Positions 31,430 through 40,111 of a stretch of 64,000 bases of DNA are shown one piece after another. Under the pieces are notes generated by a model. It saw nothing but the letters and a program-made list of their open reading frames with translations. It was not told the DNA's origin and ran no database searches. The number at the start of each line of letters is the position of its first letter. Within the stretch, counting starts at the first letter, position 1. Location of the stretch: NCBI RefSeq assembly GCF_965219595.1, contig NZ_OZ244781.1:2604001-2668000 (forward strand), read 5' to 3'. The position numbers were made by a program, and so were the translations under genes. This stretch comes from Poriferisodalis sp022821985. Its GTDB lineage: Bacteria; Actinomycetota; Acidimicrobiia; Acidimicrobiales; Poriferisodalaceae.

Positions 31430-32566
31430 TCAGTCCAGCAGGCCGTACTGCTGTTTCAGCGCGAGGATCCGCTGGACCGATTCGTAGATGCGCTCCTCGG
31501 GGATCTCGCCCGACTCCACTGCGGACAGGATCGCCTCGCGCACCCGCAGTACGTTGTCGGCCTCGTCGTCGTGGGTCTGGTTGGCGATCAGCACGACGTC
31601 CACGCCCGCATTGACGGCACGCACCGCCGCTTGCTCCAGGGTGAACTGCTCGACGATGGCGCCCATGCCCATGTCGTCGGAGATCACCACGCCGTCGTAG
31701 CCGAGATCGTTGCGCAGGAGATCGGTGACGACGGCTGCTGACAGCGTGGCGGGAAGCGCAGCGGGGTCCAGCCGCCGGTTGACGACATGGTTGGTCATGA
31801 CCGCACCGGCGTAGCCCTGCTCGAACAGCATCCGGTAGGGAGCGAGCTCGACATCGCTCACGAAGCTGTCGGTTACGTCGGTGACGCCCAGGTGCGTGTC
31901 GCCGACCGCACTGCCGTGGCCGGGGAAGTGCTTGAGCGTCGGCACCACGTCGTGGTCGAGGTGCGCATCCGAGAAGGCGCTGGCGTGCTCGACCACCTGC
32001 GCGGGATCGGCGCTGAACGCCCGCCCCAGCGCGCCGATCGCCGGGCTGTCGGGGTTCACATCGACATCCACAACCGGCGCCAGATTCCAGTTGATGCCCA
32101 CCGAGCGAAGCTGTTCGGCCAGCGCCGCAGCGATCTCCGATGTGCTTTCCGGGTCGCCGGCGCCCATGTCGGCCGCCGACGGCACCACGACTGTGAAGCC
32201 GTACTTCTGCTTGAGCCGATTGACCAGCCCGCCCTCGGCATCCACAGCGATCAGCAGCGGGATCTCGCTGTGCTCTTGCAGGCTTGCCGTGAGGGCCTCG
32301 AGCTGAGCAGGCGAGACGATGTTGCGCGGCTGCGTGCCGCCGCTGCGCACGTCATAGTCGTACAGGATGAGCCCCCCGGGGCGTACCTCGTCCAGCAGCT
32401 CGGCCACTGCAGGCTCCACCTCGGTGCCGGGAAAGCCGAACAGCAGCATCTGGCCCACCGCCTCGGGCAGCGTCAGGTCTCGCGCTTCGAGATCGTCACT
32501 GCCGCAGGACGCGGCGGCGATGGCTGTCGCTAGTGCCAGGACGAGCAGCGTCGTTGCGCGGCGCAT
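31430..32566 (-). CDS. Glycoside hydrolase family 3 lipoprotein (NagZ-like)
   Basis: A 378-aa beta-N-acetylhexosaminidase-like enzyme. It has a lipoprotein signal peptide (MRRATTLLVLALATAIAA, lipobox AASC) placing it on the outer face of the membrane. The GH3 catalytic domain has KHFPGHGSAVGDTHLG and the nucleophile region VISDDMGMGAI. It probably trims N-acetylglucosamine from peptidoglycan fragments. Its ATG overlaps the stop of the nucleoside hydrolase gene (TGATG), so it is co-translated with it in a salvage-like operon. Confidence 0.93.
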   Translation of the reverse strand: MRRATTLLVLALATAIAAASCGSDDLEARDLTLPEAVGQMLLFGFPGTEVEPAVAELLDEVRPGGLILYDYDVRSGGTQPRNIVSPAQLEALTASLQEHSEIPLLIAVDAEGGLVNRLKQKYGFTVVVPSAADMGAGDPESTSEIAAALAEQLRSVGINWNLAPVVDVDVNPDSPAIGALGRAFSADPAQVVEHASAFSDAHLDHDVVPTLKHFPGHGSAVGDTHLGVTDVTDSFVSDVELAPYRMLFEQGYAGAVMTNHVVNRRLDPAALPATLSAAVVTDLLRNDLGYDGVVISDDMGMGAIVEQFTLEQAAVRAVNAGVDVVLIANQTHDDEADNVLRVREAILSAVESGEIPEERIYESVQRILALKQQYGLLD

Positions 32567-33489
32567 CAGCCGTAGCTGCCGACGGCGTCGACGATGAGTT
32601 CGAGCGCCGGAGCGGCGTCGATGCTGTAGGCGACCTCGCAGTTGGGCGTGGCGCCGGTGCCGGGTCGTTCGTCGGCGACGGTCATGCCCCGGGTGAGATC
32701 GCCGCTCGTCTCCACGTCGACGTGTCGGGCGCCGAAGGTGAACAGCTCTGGGTGCGTCACGGCCAACACTGCGCAGGGGTCGTGCATGGGCGCGGCATCC
32801 AGCCCGGCGCGCTCGCGGTAGCCGGTGAGGTAGAAGTCGAACAGGCCCGCCACGAACTCAGGCACCATGCCGCCCTGCTCCCGCAGGGCGATGATCTCGT
32901 TCTGCCCGACGCAGAGCTGGTGGGTGAGGTTGAGCCCGGCCATGCGAACCAGCAGTACACCGGCGGCGAACACGATCTGGGCGGCATGGGGATCTGCCCA
33001 GATGTTGAACTCGGCCGTCGGCGTGACATTGCCCGGCCCGACCGCGCCGCCCATGAGCGAGATGCCCGCCACCCGCTCGACGATGTCCGGCGCTTGGCGG
33101 ATGGCCAGCGCAATGTTGGTGAGCGGCCCGACAGGCACGAGCCACACGTCGTCGTGGGCTCGCACCGTCTCGATGATGACGCCGACGGCGTCGTTGCTTG
33201 CTGCCGCCAGGTGCACATCGGGCCGCGGTGGCCCATCGAGCCCGGTCGCCCCGTGGGCACGAGGGGCGTGGGCCGCTGGCACCAGCAGCGGCTGGTCCGC
33301 GCCCGCATGCACCGGAATGTCCAGCCCGGCGAGCTGGCACATCAGCAACGCGTTCGCCGTAGTGAGATCCAGCGGTGCGTTCCCCGACACCGTCGTGATC
33401 GCCAGCACCTCGCACTGGCGGGCCGCCAGCAGGATCGCCACCGCATCGTCGTGGCCCGGATCGCAATCGAGAATGATCCTCGGGTTCAC
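32566..33489 (-). CDS. Inosine-uridine preferring nucleoside hydrolase
   Basis: A 307-aa nucleoside hydrolase cleaving the N-glycosidic bond of ribonucleosides. The calcium-binding DxDxxxDD motif is at the N terminus (LDCDPGHDDA), LVPVGPLTNIA and SLMGGAV follow, and NIWADPHAA supplies more active-site residues. The GTG at 33489 overlaps the stop of the upstream gene by 4 nt, which decides the start over the longer open frame. It lies in an operon with a hypothetical gene upstream and the GH3 enzyme downstream. Confidence 0.93.
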   Translation of the reverse strand: MNPRIILDCDPGHDDAVAILLAARQCEVLAITTVSGNAPLDLTTANALLMCQLAGLDIPVHAGADQPLLVPAAHAPRAHGATGLDGPPRPDVHLAAASNDAVGVIIETVRAHDDVWLVPVGPLTNIALAIRQAPDIVERVAGISLMGGAVGPGNVTPTAEFNIWADPHAAQIVFAAGVLLVRMAGLNLTHQLCVGQNEIIALREQGGMVPEFVAGLFDFYLTGYRERAGLDAAPMHDPCAVLAVTHPELFTFGARHVDVETSGDLTRGMTVADERPGTGATPNCEVAYSIDAAPALELIVDAVGSYG

Positions 33490-34202
33490 AGCTTGGTGAT
33501 GCTGGGCGCGGGGGCGTCGGTCTCGCCCCAGTAGTGGGGGAGGCGCAGGTAGCCGAAGCGCGTCAGCTCGACGGCCGATGCCAGCCCCTGGATCTCCTTG
33601 ATCCGCTGGATGGAGCGGATGTGCGAGGCCATCTCGTAGAACAGCATCCAGATCGCGCACTCGAGCGTGTTCACGATCATCCGCTCGTCGTCGGGATCAT
33701 GCCAAGCACCTCGGGGGAGCACCGTGATGGCGTCATCCCAGAAGAGCGTGCTGTGACGTGACTCCACCATCTCGCGGAACGTCTCGACCGGATGGGACGC
33801 GACCACGTAGCGCATCCAGCTCAGGCCCAGGTCGAGCTTGTCGAGCAGATCGGGCACGTCCCAGAACAGCTCTGGATCCAGCCGCAGCCCGTGCTTGTTG
33901 TTGCGCCCCTGGTGATGCTCGGCCCACACGATGGGCTCGGGAATGTCGCCGTCGGGCCACAGCAGCATCCCGCAGCGCCGCTTCGCGAAGATCAGCGACA
34001 CCCAGGCGATGTGGCTGATCTGCCGCCGGATCGACCACCACATCAGCTCCCGTTCGGGCGACTGGTCGTCGAGGTCGAGCTGCCCGTCGCTCAGCCCGTC
34101 CACTTCGGCGCGCAGCCACAGGTCGATATGGGAGAAGTACGGCATCGTGCCGGCCGCATCATCGTCCGGCATCTCCAGCACCGAAGGGTCGACCCGAGCC
34201 AT
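33486..34202 (-). CDS. Hypothetical protein, possibly DinB-like
   Basis: A 238-aa helical protein of unknown function. RRQISHIAWVSLIFAKRR and YEMASHIRSIQRIKEI each place a His in an amphipathic helix, reminiscent of the four-helix metal-binding DinB fold, but I cannot confirm this. It is the first gene of the nucleoside hydrolase/GH3 operon, with TAGCGT 6 nt before its ATG. Confidence 0.7.
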   Translation of the reverse strand: MARVDPSVLEMPDDDAAGTMPYFSHIDLWLRAEVDGLSDGQLDLDDQSPERELMWWSIRRQISHIAWVSLIFAKRRCGMLLWPDGDIPEPIVWAEHHQGRNNKHGLRLDPELFWDVPDLLDKLDLGLSWMRYVVASHPVETFREMVESRHSTLFWDDAITVLPRGAWHDPDDERMIVNTLECAIWMLFYEMASHIRSIQRIKEIQGLASAVELTRFGYLRLPHYWGETDAPAPSITKL

Positions 34203-34208
34203 GCCCGA

Positions 34209-34214
34209 ACGCTA
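34209..34214 (-). promoter_or_regulatory. -10 element of nucleoside hydrolase operon
   Basis: TAGCGT, 6 nt before the ATG at 34202; heads the three-gene operon. Confidence 0.5.
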
Positions 34215-34225
34215 GCGATCTGTGG

Positions 34226-37135
34226 TCAGTCAGTTTCGAAGGCGCGGGGGTCTGGGCAGGCGCACATGAGGTTGCGGTCGCCGTAGGCGCCGTCGATGCG
34301 GCTCACGGGCGGCCAGTACTTGTCGGCCACGAGCGTCGCCACGGCGGTGCCCGCCGGGTAGGCGGCCTCGGTGCGCGAATAGGGGTGCTCCCACTCGTCG
34401 GCCAGCACGTCGATCGCCGTGTGGGGCGCGTTGGCGAGCGGGTTGTCGTCGGCGGGCCACTCGCCCCCCGCGACCCTGTCGATCTCGGATCGGATCGTCG
34501 CCATCGCATCGCAGAACCGGTCGATCTCCGCCAGCGATTCGCTCTCGGTGGGTTCGATCATCAGCGTCCCCGCGACCGGGAACGACATCGTCGGGGCGTG
34601 GAATCCGAAGTCGATGAGCCGCTTGGCCACGTCGTCCACGCTGGCCCACTCCGAGAACGGCCGCAGATCCACGATGCACTCGTGTGCGACCAGCCCGTAG
34701 CGGCCCTGGTACAGGATCGGGAAGTGTTCGCCGAGGCGCGAGGCCAGGTAGTTGGCCGACAGGATCGCCGTCTGGGTGGCCTGGGTGAGGCCGTCCACTC
34801 CCATCATGGCGATGTACATCCATGGGATCGGCAGGATGCCCGCCGAGCCCCACGGCGCTGACGAGATCGCTCCCGGGCCGGTTTCGGGGCCGGCAGTGGG
34901 TGCTAGCGGGTGGTTGGGCAGGTACTTGGCCAGGTGCAGGCGGCACGCCACCGGCCCGATGCCCGGCCCGCCGCCGCCGTGGGGAATGCAGAACGTCTTG
35001 TGCAGGTTGAGGTGGCTGACGTCGGCGCCGAATGTGCCCGGTGCGGCGAGGCCGACGAGGGCGTTGAGGTTGGCGCCGTCCACGTAGACCTGCCCGCCCG
35101 CTTCGTGCACCTTGAGACAGACCTGCCGGATGCCATCTTCATAGACACCATGTGTCGAGGGATAGGTGGCCATGAATGCGGCGAGCTGATCGCCGTGCTC
35201 GGCGATCTTGGCGTCGAGGTCGTCGAGGTCGACGTCGCCGTCGTCGGTGCAGCCCACCACCACCACCCGCATGCCGGCCATCACGGCCGACGCGGCGTTG
35301 GTGCCGTGCGCGGAGGAGGGGATGAGGCACACGGTGCGGTGGGAGTCGCCCCGGTCGTCGTGGTAGCCGCGGATGGCCAGCAGCCCGGCCAGCTCGCCCT
35401 GCGAGCCCGCATTGGGCTGCAACGACACGGCGTCGTAGCCGGTGATCGCCGCCAGCCACCGTTCGAGGTCGGCGATGATCTGGCGGTAGCCCTCCCACTG
35501 GTCGGGCGGCGCGAACGGGTGGATGTCGGCGAACTGCGGCCAGGTCACCGGCGTCATCTCCGCTGCAGCGTTGAGCTTCATCGTGCAGCTGCCCAGCGGG
35601 ATCATCGAGCGGTCCAGCGCCACGTCGGCCGAGGCCAGCCGGCGCAGGTAGCGCATCATCTCAGTCTCGGAACGGTGGGAGTGAAAGGTGGGGTGCGTGA
35701 GGTACTTGCTGGTGCGCCGCAGTTCGCCGGCGATGCCCGACGGCGCCGAGGCTGCCAACTCGGCCACAATTCCCACATCGGCTGACCTGCCGTCTCCTGT
35801 CGTTCCGAAAGCATCCAGGAGGTGCGCGACCGTCGCTTCGTCGCAGGTCTCGTCGAGCGAGACGCTCACTGCGTCGGCATCGACTCGGCGCAGGTTGATC
35901 CCGGCGCTGAGCGCGGCGGCCAGTACCTGGTCGGCGCCGCCGGGGACCTCCACAGTCAGCGTGTCGAAGAACGTCTCGTTGCGGACGCGCAAGCCCAAGT
36001 TGCGCACGCCCTCGGCCAATCCGGCCGTCAGCCGGTGCACGCGCTCAGCGATGCCCGCCAGTCCGTCAGGGCCGTGCCAGACCGCATACATCGAGGCCAC
36101 CACGGCGAGCAGCACCTGAGCGGTGCAGATGTTGCTGGTGGCCTTCTCGCGCCGTATGTGCTGCTCACGGGTCTGCAGCGCCAGCCGGTACGCGGTCCTG
36201 CCGGCGGCATCCACCGAGACGCCCACGAGCCGTCCCGGCATCGAGCGGCGGTGCTTCTCGCTGGTCGCCAGGAATGCCGCATGCGGGCCGCCGAAACCGA
36301 GCGGCACACCGAAGCGCTGCGAGCTGCCCACCACGATGTCGGCGCCCTGCTCGCCGGGCGGCTGCAGCACGCAGCACGCCAGCAGGTCGGCCGTGACGGC
36401 CGCAATCGCGCCCGTAGCGCGCAGAGCTTCGATCACCGATTGAAGGTTGCGGACAGCGCCGCTGCTGCCGGGGTAGGCCAGCAGTGCGCCGTACACCTCG
36501 GCAGGTGCCAGATCGGTCGCCGGATCGCCCACCACGATGTCGATGCCGAGCGGCTGGGCACGTGTGCGAACCACATCGATGACCTGGGGATGGCAGTCGG
36601 CATCGACGAAGAAGCAGTCGGGCCCGCTGCGTGTGATGCGGCGGGCCATGGCCATCGCCTCGGCAGCCGCGGTGCCCTCGCACAGCAGCGATGAGTTGGC
36701 GATCTCCATTCCCACCAGATCGCACACCATCGTCTGGTAGTTGAGCAAGGCCTCGAGCCGCCCTTGGGAGATCTCGGGCTGGTACGGCGTGTACGCCGTG
36801 TACCACGACGGGTCTTCCAGCACGCCGCGTCGGATGACTGCAGGCGTGAGGGTGCCGTAGTAGCCCAGCCCGATCAACGAGTGCACCTGCGTGTTGGCAT
36901 TGGCAAGCCAGCGCATCGCCGCAGTGGCTTCCGTCTCGGTGAGGGGACGGTCGATGCCGTCGAGCACGATCGGCTCGTCGATCCGGATCTCGGCAGGCAC
37001 GGCGGCATCGACCAGTTCGGTGAGCGAGCCGAACCCGAGCCGCTTGAGCATGACAGCAACGTCGTCAGGCCCTAGGCCGATGTGGCGTACAGCGAATGCC
37101 CCTTCTGAGCTCGTGGGTACAGGGGGTTCACTCAT
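34226..37135 (-). CDS. gcvP: Glycine dehydrogenase (decarboxylating), P protein
   Basis: A 969-aa single-chain P protein of the glycine cleavage system. It decarboxylates glycine and passes the aminomethyl group to lipoyl-GcvH. The N-terminal domain starts FAVRHIGLGPDD, the first half has the PYQPEISQGRLEALLNYQ region, and the PLP lysine is in the C-terminal half in NLHKTFCIPHGGGGPG. Length is normal for the fused (non-subunit) form. It follows gcvT after 67 nt and is followed by the separately promoted nucleoside hydrolase operon. Confidence 0.98.
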   Translation of the reverse strand: MSEPPVPTSSEGAFAVRHIGLGPDDVAVMLKRLGFGSLTELVDAAVPAEIRIDEPIVLDGIDRPLTETEATAAMRWLANANTQVHSLIGLGYYGTLTPAVIRRGVLEDPSWYTAYTPYQPEISQGRLEALLNYQTMVCDLVGMEIANSSLLCEGTAAAEAMAMARRITRSGPDCFFVDADCHPQVIDVVRTRAQPLGIDIVVGDPATDLAPAEVYGALLAYPGSSGAVRNLQSVIEALRATGAIAAVTADLLACCVLQPPGEQGADIVVGSSQRFGVPLGFGGPHAAFLATSEKHRRSMPGRLVGVSVDAAGRTAYRLALQTREQHIRREKATSNICTAQVLLAVVASMYAVWHGPDGLAGIAERVHRLTAGLAEGVRNLGLRVRNETFFDTLTVEVPGGADQVLAAALSAGINLRRVDADAVSVSLDETCDEATVAHLLDAFGTTGDGRSADVGIVAELAASAPSGIAGELRRTSKYLTHPTFHSHRSETEMMRYLRRLASADVALDRSMIPLGSCTMKLNAAAEMTPVTWPQFADIHPFAPPDQWEGYRQIIADLERWLAAITGYDAVSLQPNAGSQGELAGLLAIRGYHDDRGDSHRTVCLIPSSAHGTNAASAVMAGMRVVVVGCTDDGDVDLDDLDAKIAEHGDQLAAFMATYPSTHGVYEDGIRQVCLKVHEAGGQVYVDGANLNALVGLAAPGTFGADVSHLNLHKTFCIPHGGGGPGIGPVACRLHLAKYLPNHPLAPTAGPETGPGAISSAPWGSAGILPIPWMYIAMMGVDGLTQATQTAILSANYLASRLGEHFPILYQGRYGLVAHECIVDLRPFSEWASVDDVAKRLIDFGFHAPTMSFPVAGTLMIEPTESESLAEIDRFCDAMATIRSEIDRVAGGEWPADDNPLANAPHTAIDVLADEWEHPYSRTEAAYPAGTAVATLVADKYWPPVSRIDGAYGDRNLMCACPDPRAFETD

Positions 37136-37202
37136 GCGCCATGCCTCCGAAGTGGCCTTGTGCGGTCTCGATCATCGACAGTGCCATCGCTCGGGTTATC
37201 CA

Positions 37203-38342
37203 TCACGACGGTCGCCAGTAGCGGTGCTCCACGAATGGCAGCGGGGCCACCCGGCACGGCTCGGCGCCCTTGCGACCTTCGGCAAACAACTCCGTGTCGT
37301 CAGCCGAATGCTCGGCTGCCACGTAGGCCATGGCGATCGGCGCTTCGACCGTCGGGCCGAAGCCGCCGCTCGTCACCATGCCGACGCTGGTGCCGTCGGA
37401 AGTGCTCAGCGCGGCGCCGTCGCGGATCGGCCGTCGGCCCTCGGCCGCGATGCCCACTCGCAGGCGCGGCGGCCCGCCGGCGAGCTGCGCCGTGATGATC
37501 TCCGCACCGGGAAATCCGCCGTCGGCCCGCCGGCGCTTCGGGATCGACCAGCCCAGACCGGCCTCAGCCGGCGTTGTCGCCTCGGTGAGCTCGTGGCCCA
37601 CCAGCGGCAGGCCCGCTTCGAGGCGCAGCGTGTCGCGGGCGCCGAGCCCCGCGGGAACTACCTCATCGGCGTTCAGCAGCAGCCGTGCGATATGGGCCAC
37701 CTCGCCTGCCGGCATGGCAATCTCGAAGCCGTCCTCGCCGGTGTACCCGCAGCGAGACACCTCGCACTCGACGCCCTCGATCAGCAGTGTGGCCGTCGTC
37801 ATGAACGCCAGCTCCGCGGCTTCCGGCGCCCAGCGAGCCAGCACGCCGGCCGCCGCTGGACCCTGCAGCGCCACCAACGCCAGATCGGTTCGCACGTCAA
37901 GGCGCACATCGCCGTCGTCGCCGCCGTTGACCGCCCGCAGCATGGACAGGTCGGCCTCGGTGCGCACCGCATTGACCACGATGCGCAGCCGATCGGCATG
38001 ACACGACACGATCAGGTCGTCGAGCACACCGCCTGCCGCAGTCGTGAACAGCGTGTAGCGCATGCGTCCCGGCACGAGGCTGGTGACGGCACCCGGCACG
38101 CAGCCTTCCAGCCAGGCCGCCACGTCGCCTACCTCATCGTTGCCCCCCGGGTGCAGCTCGATGATGCCCATGTGGCTGACGTCGAACAATCCCGCCGCCG
38201 TGCGGGTAGCGCGGTGCTCGGCAACGGTGCCGTCGCCGTAGCGCATGGGCAGCGCATGGCCGCCGAAGTTGACCATCCGGCCGCCGAGTTCGGTGTGCAG
38301 GTCGAACAGCGGGGTGCGTACGCCGCCGTTGGCGTCAGTCAT
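37203..38342 (-). CDS. gcvT: Aminomethyltransferase, T protein
   Basis: A 379-aa tetrahydrofolate-dependent T protein that releases ammonia and forms methylene-tetrahydrofolate. Diagnostic blocks are the N-terminal TPLFDLHTELGGRMVNFGG, LFDVSHMG (with the catalytic region), GYTGEDGFEI and LPLVGHEL. The ATG at 38342 is chosen because the domain begins there. It begins 19 nt after the ArsC-family selenoprotein gene, so the three genes arsC-like, gcvT and gcvP probably share a message. Confidence 0.97.
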   Translation of the reverse strand: MTDANGGVRTPLFDLHTELGGRMVNFGGHALPMRYGDGTVAEHRATRTAAGLFDVSHMGIIELHPGGNDEVGDVAAWLEGCVPGAVTSLVPGRMRYTLFTTAAGGVLDDLIVSCHADRLRIVVNAVRTEADLSMLRAVNGGDDGDVRLDVRTDLALVALQGPAAAGVLARWAPEAAELAFMTTATLLIEGVECEVSRCGYTGEDGFEIAMPAGEVAHIARLLLNADEVVPAGLGARDTLRLEAGLPLVGHELTEATTPAEAGLGWSIPKRRRADGGFPGAEIITAQLAGGPPRLRVGIAAEGRRPIRDGAALSTSDGTSVGMVTSGGFGPTVEAPIAMAYVAAEHSADDTELFAEGRKGAEPCRVAPLPFVEHRYWRPS

Positions 38343-38361
38343 CAACCGGTCCGGCTCGGCC

Positions 38362-38721
38362 TCAGTCGGCCAGCAGCTCGGCGATGCGACCCTTCGGACG
38401 TCCGACGATGGCACGGTTGCCGCGCACCACCACGGGACGCTGCATGAGCGCCTTGCGCTGGCTCAGCAGCTCCACCACGGCGGCGGGATTGTCGACGTAG
38501 TCGTCGGCGTTCAGGTTCAGCTTCTTGAACTGCGAGTCCTTGCGCACCAGGTCTTCGACGGGGTCCTCGAGTATCGACACCAAGTGTTCGAGCGTCTCGC
38601 GGTCGGGTGGCGTCTTCATGTACAAGACGACGTCGGCCTCGACTCCAGCTTCCTCGGCGACCGCCAAGGCATTCCGGGACGAGTTTCAATGCGGGTTGTG
38701 GTAGATCGTCACCTCGGCCAT
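38362..38721 (-). CDS. ArsC/Spx-family protein, selenocysteine-containing
   Basis: A 119-aa arsenate-reductase-family thioredoxin-fold protein. From the ATG at 38721 the frame reads MAEVTIYHNPH, TGA at 38686-38688 (codon 12), then NSSRNALAVAEEAGV. In ArsC proteins this position is the catalytic cysteine of NPxCxxSRN, so the TGA replaces exactly that Cys. The rest is standard: VLYMKTPPDRETL, DDYVDNPAAVVELL, and RPVVVRGNRAIVGRP with the substrate arginines. A hairpin follows the TGA and a -10 precedes the ATG. Sec-containing ArsC-like proteins have been reported from marine metagenomes. The substrate may be arsenate or another oxidised thiol partner. Confidence 0.92.
38652..38669 (-). promoter_or_regulatory. 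Bacterial SECIS hairpin of ArsC-like gene
   Basis: Minus-strand CCTTGGC-GGTC-GCCGAGG: a 7-bp stem (one G-U pair) with a GGTC loop, starting 17 nt after the TGA. A guanine at the loop start is typical of bacterial SECIS elements. Confidence 0.7.
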
Positions 38722-38728
38722 GAGGCCG

Positions 38729-38734
38729 AAGTTA
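38729..38734 (-). promoter_or_regulatory. -10 element of ArsC-like/gcvT operon
   Basis: TAACTT (minus strand), 7 nt before the ATG at 38721, so the Sec codon lies very near the 5' end of the predicted leaderless mRNA. Confidence 0.5.
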
Positions 38735-38775
38735 CCTGCGCGAGACGCGCAAGTCTGGTCATGCAGCCATGACGG

Positions 38776-40047
38776 TCACGGCAGCAACGACGAGAGCGGT
38801 CGCTCGGCATGCAGCGGCGTCGTCGAGGCGTCCGCGGCTTCGACTTCCTCGCGTGTGACGCCCAGCATGAACAGGATCGCGTCCAGGTACGGGACGTTCA
38901 CGGTGGTGTCCGCCGCATCGGCAACCACCGGCTTGGCGTTGAAGGCGATGCCGAGCCCCGCCGCTGTCAGCATGGGCAGGTCGTTGGCACCGTCGCCCAC
39001 GGCCACGATCTGCTCCAGCGGCACGCCCTCGATGTACGCGAGCTGGCGCAGCAGCCGCGCCTTGGCCTCGGCGTCGATCACTTCTCCGACCAGTTCGCCG
39101 GTCAGCCGGCCGTCGCGGATCTCGAGCTCGTTCGCGTAGGCGTGATCGAACTTGAACCGCTTCGCAAGGTGATCGGTGAAGTGCGTGAAGCCGCCGGAGA
39201 TGATCGCGACCCTGTAACCCAGCCGCTTCAGCGTGCGCGCGAAAGTGCGGGCGCCCCGCGTGAGATTCATGTGCACGATCGCAGCGTCGATGATCGAGGC
39301 GGGCTGGCCGGTGAGCAGGCGCACCCGCTGGCGCAGCGATGTCTCGAAGTCGATCTCGCCGGCCATGGCGGCTGCGGTCAGCTCCGCCGAACGAGCTTCG
39401 TGGCCGGCCTCGGCGGCCAGCAGGTCGATCACCTCGTTGCGGATGAGGGTCGAGTCGACGTCCATCACGATCATGCGGGTCGAACGCCGTGACAGGCCGT
39501 GGGGCTGCACGGCGATGTCGATTCGGCGCTCAGCGGCCACCTCGATCAGGTCGGTGCGGAGCTTGTCGCTCTCCGCACCCTCCACCAGGAATTCGTAACT
39601 CCACACCGGGAAACGGGAGAGCCGGTGAATGCGGTCGATGTTCCCGCCGCTGGTGGCGATAGCCCCGGTCACGACCGACAGGTCCGCAGGCTTCAGTTGG
39701 GGCGCCAGGGCGGTGACCACGAGGCGCTCCGCGTGCTTGGTCGGCGTAGCGTCGACAACCTCGAAGTTCATCTCCAAGCCCCGCTCGTAGCCGAACAGCA
39801 GCACTTCCTTGACCAGGTCGCGGCCGGCGGGGACGGTGATCGCGAGCCCGAGCGTGAGCTGGCGGCGCACCACCACCTGCTCCATGTCCTGCACGTCCGC
39901 GCCCGCGTTCGAAAGCAGCGCCAGCAAGTCCGTCGTGATGCCTGGGCCGTCCGGGCCGGTCACCCGTATGAGGATCGTGTCCCTGGGGGCCGCATCGTCG
40001 GCTGTATCGCCCGCAGCATCATCGGCTGCAGTGTCGTTCGGGACCAC
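38776..40047 (-). CDS. serB: Phosphoserine phosphatase with ACT domains
   Basis: A 423-aa enzyme for the last step of serine synthesis. The N-terminal part has two ACT-type regulatory modules (ILIRVTGPDGPGITTDLLAL, then LVVTALAPQLKPADLSVVTG). The HAD phosphatase core follows with the nucleophile in VMDVDSTLI, GGFTHFTDHLA, and GDGANDLPML at the third motif. The ACT modules suggest feedback by serine. A GTG start at 40047 has TAGCCT 9 nt upstream and diverges from ilvD. Confidence 0.95.
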   Translation of the reverse strand: MVPNDTAADDAAGDTADDAAPRDTILIRVTGPDGPGITTDLLALLSNAGADVQDMEQVVVRRQLTLGLAITVPAGRDLVKEVLLFGYERGLEMNFEVVDATPTKHAERLVVTALAPQLKPADLSVVTGAIATSGGNIDRIHRLSRFPVWSYEFLVEGAESDKLRTDLIEVAAERRIDIAVQPHGLSRRSTRMIVMDVDSTLIRNEVIDLLAAEAGHEARSAELTAAAMAGEIDFETSLRQRVRLLTGQPASIIDAAIVHMNLTRGARTFARTLKRLGYRVAIISGGFTHFTDHLAKRFKFDHAYANELEIRDGRLTGELVGEVIDAEAKARLLRQLAYIEGVPLEQIVAVGDGANDLPMLTAAGLGIAFNAKPVVADAADTTVNVPYLDAILFMLGVTREEVEAADASTTPLHAERPLSSLLP

Positions 40048-40056
40048 GGGTCGCGC

Positions 40057-40062
40057 AGGCTA
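40057..40062 (-). promoter_or_regulatory. -10 element of serB
   Basis: TAGCCT (minus strand), 9 nt before the GTG at 40047; spacing slightly long. Confidence 0.35.
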
Positions 40063-40099
40063 CTGCCCAGACGGGCTATGAGAATCCGGCATCGCCGCG

Positions 40100-40105
40100 T
40101 AGGCT
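40100..40105 (+). promoter_or_regulatory. -10 element of ilvD
   Basis: TAGGCT, 6 nt before the ilvD ATG. The divergent serB and ilvD promoters share a 64-bp gap. Confidence 0.5.
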
Positions 40106-40111
40106 GAACGT

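Noticed and set aside
38343..38361. Glycine riboswitch before gcvT
   Set aside because: The gap is 19 nt and the region upstream is the ArsC-like gene, so there is no room for the aptamer.
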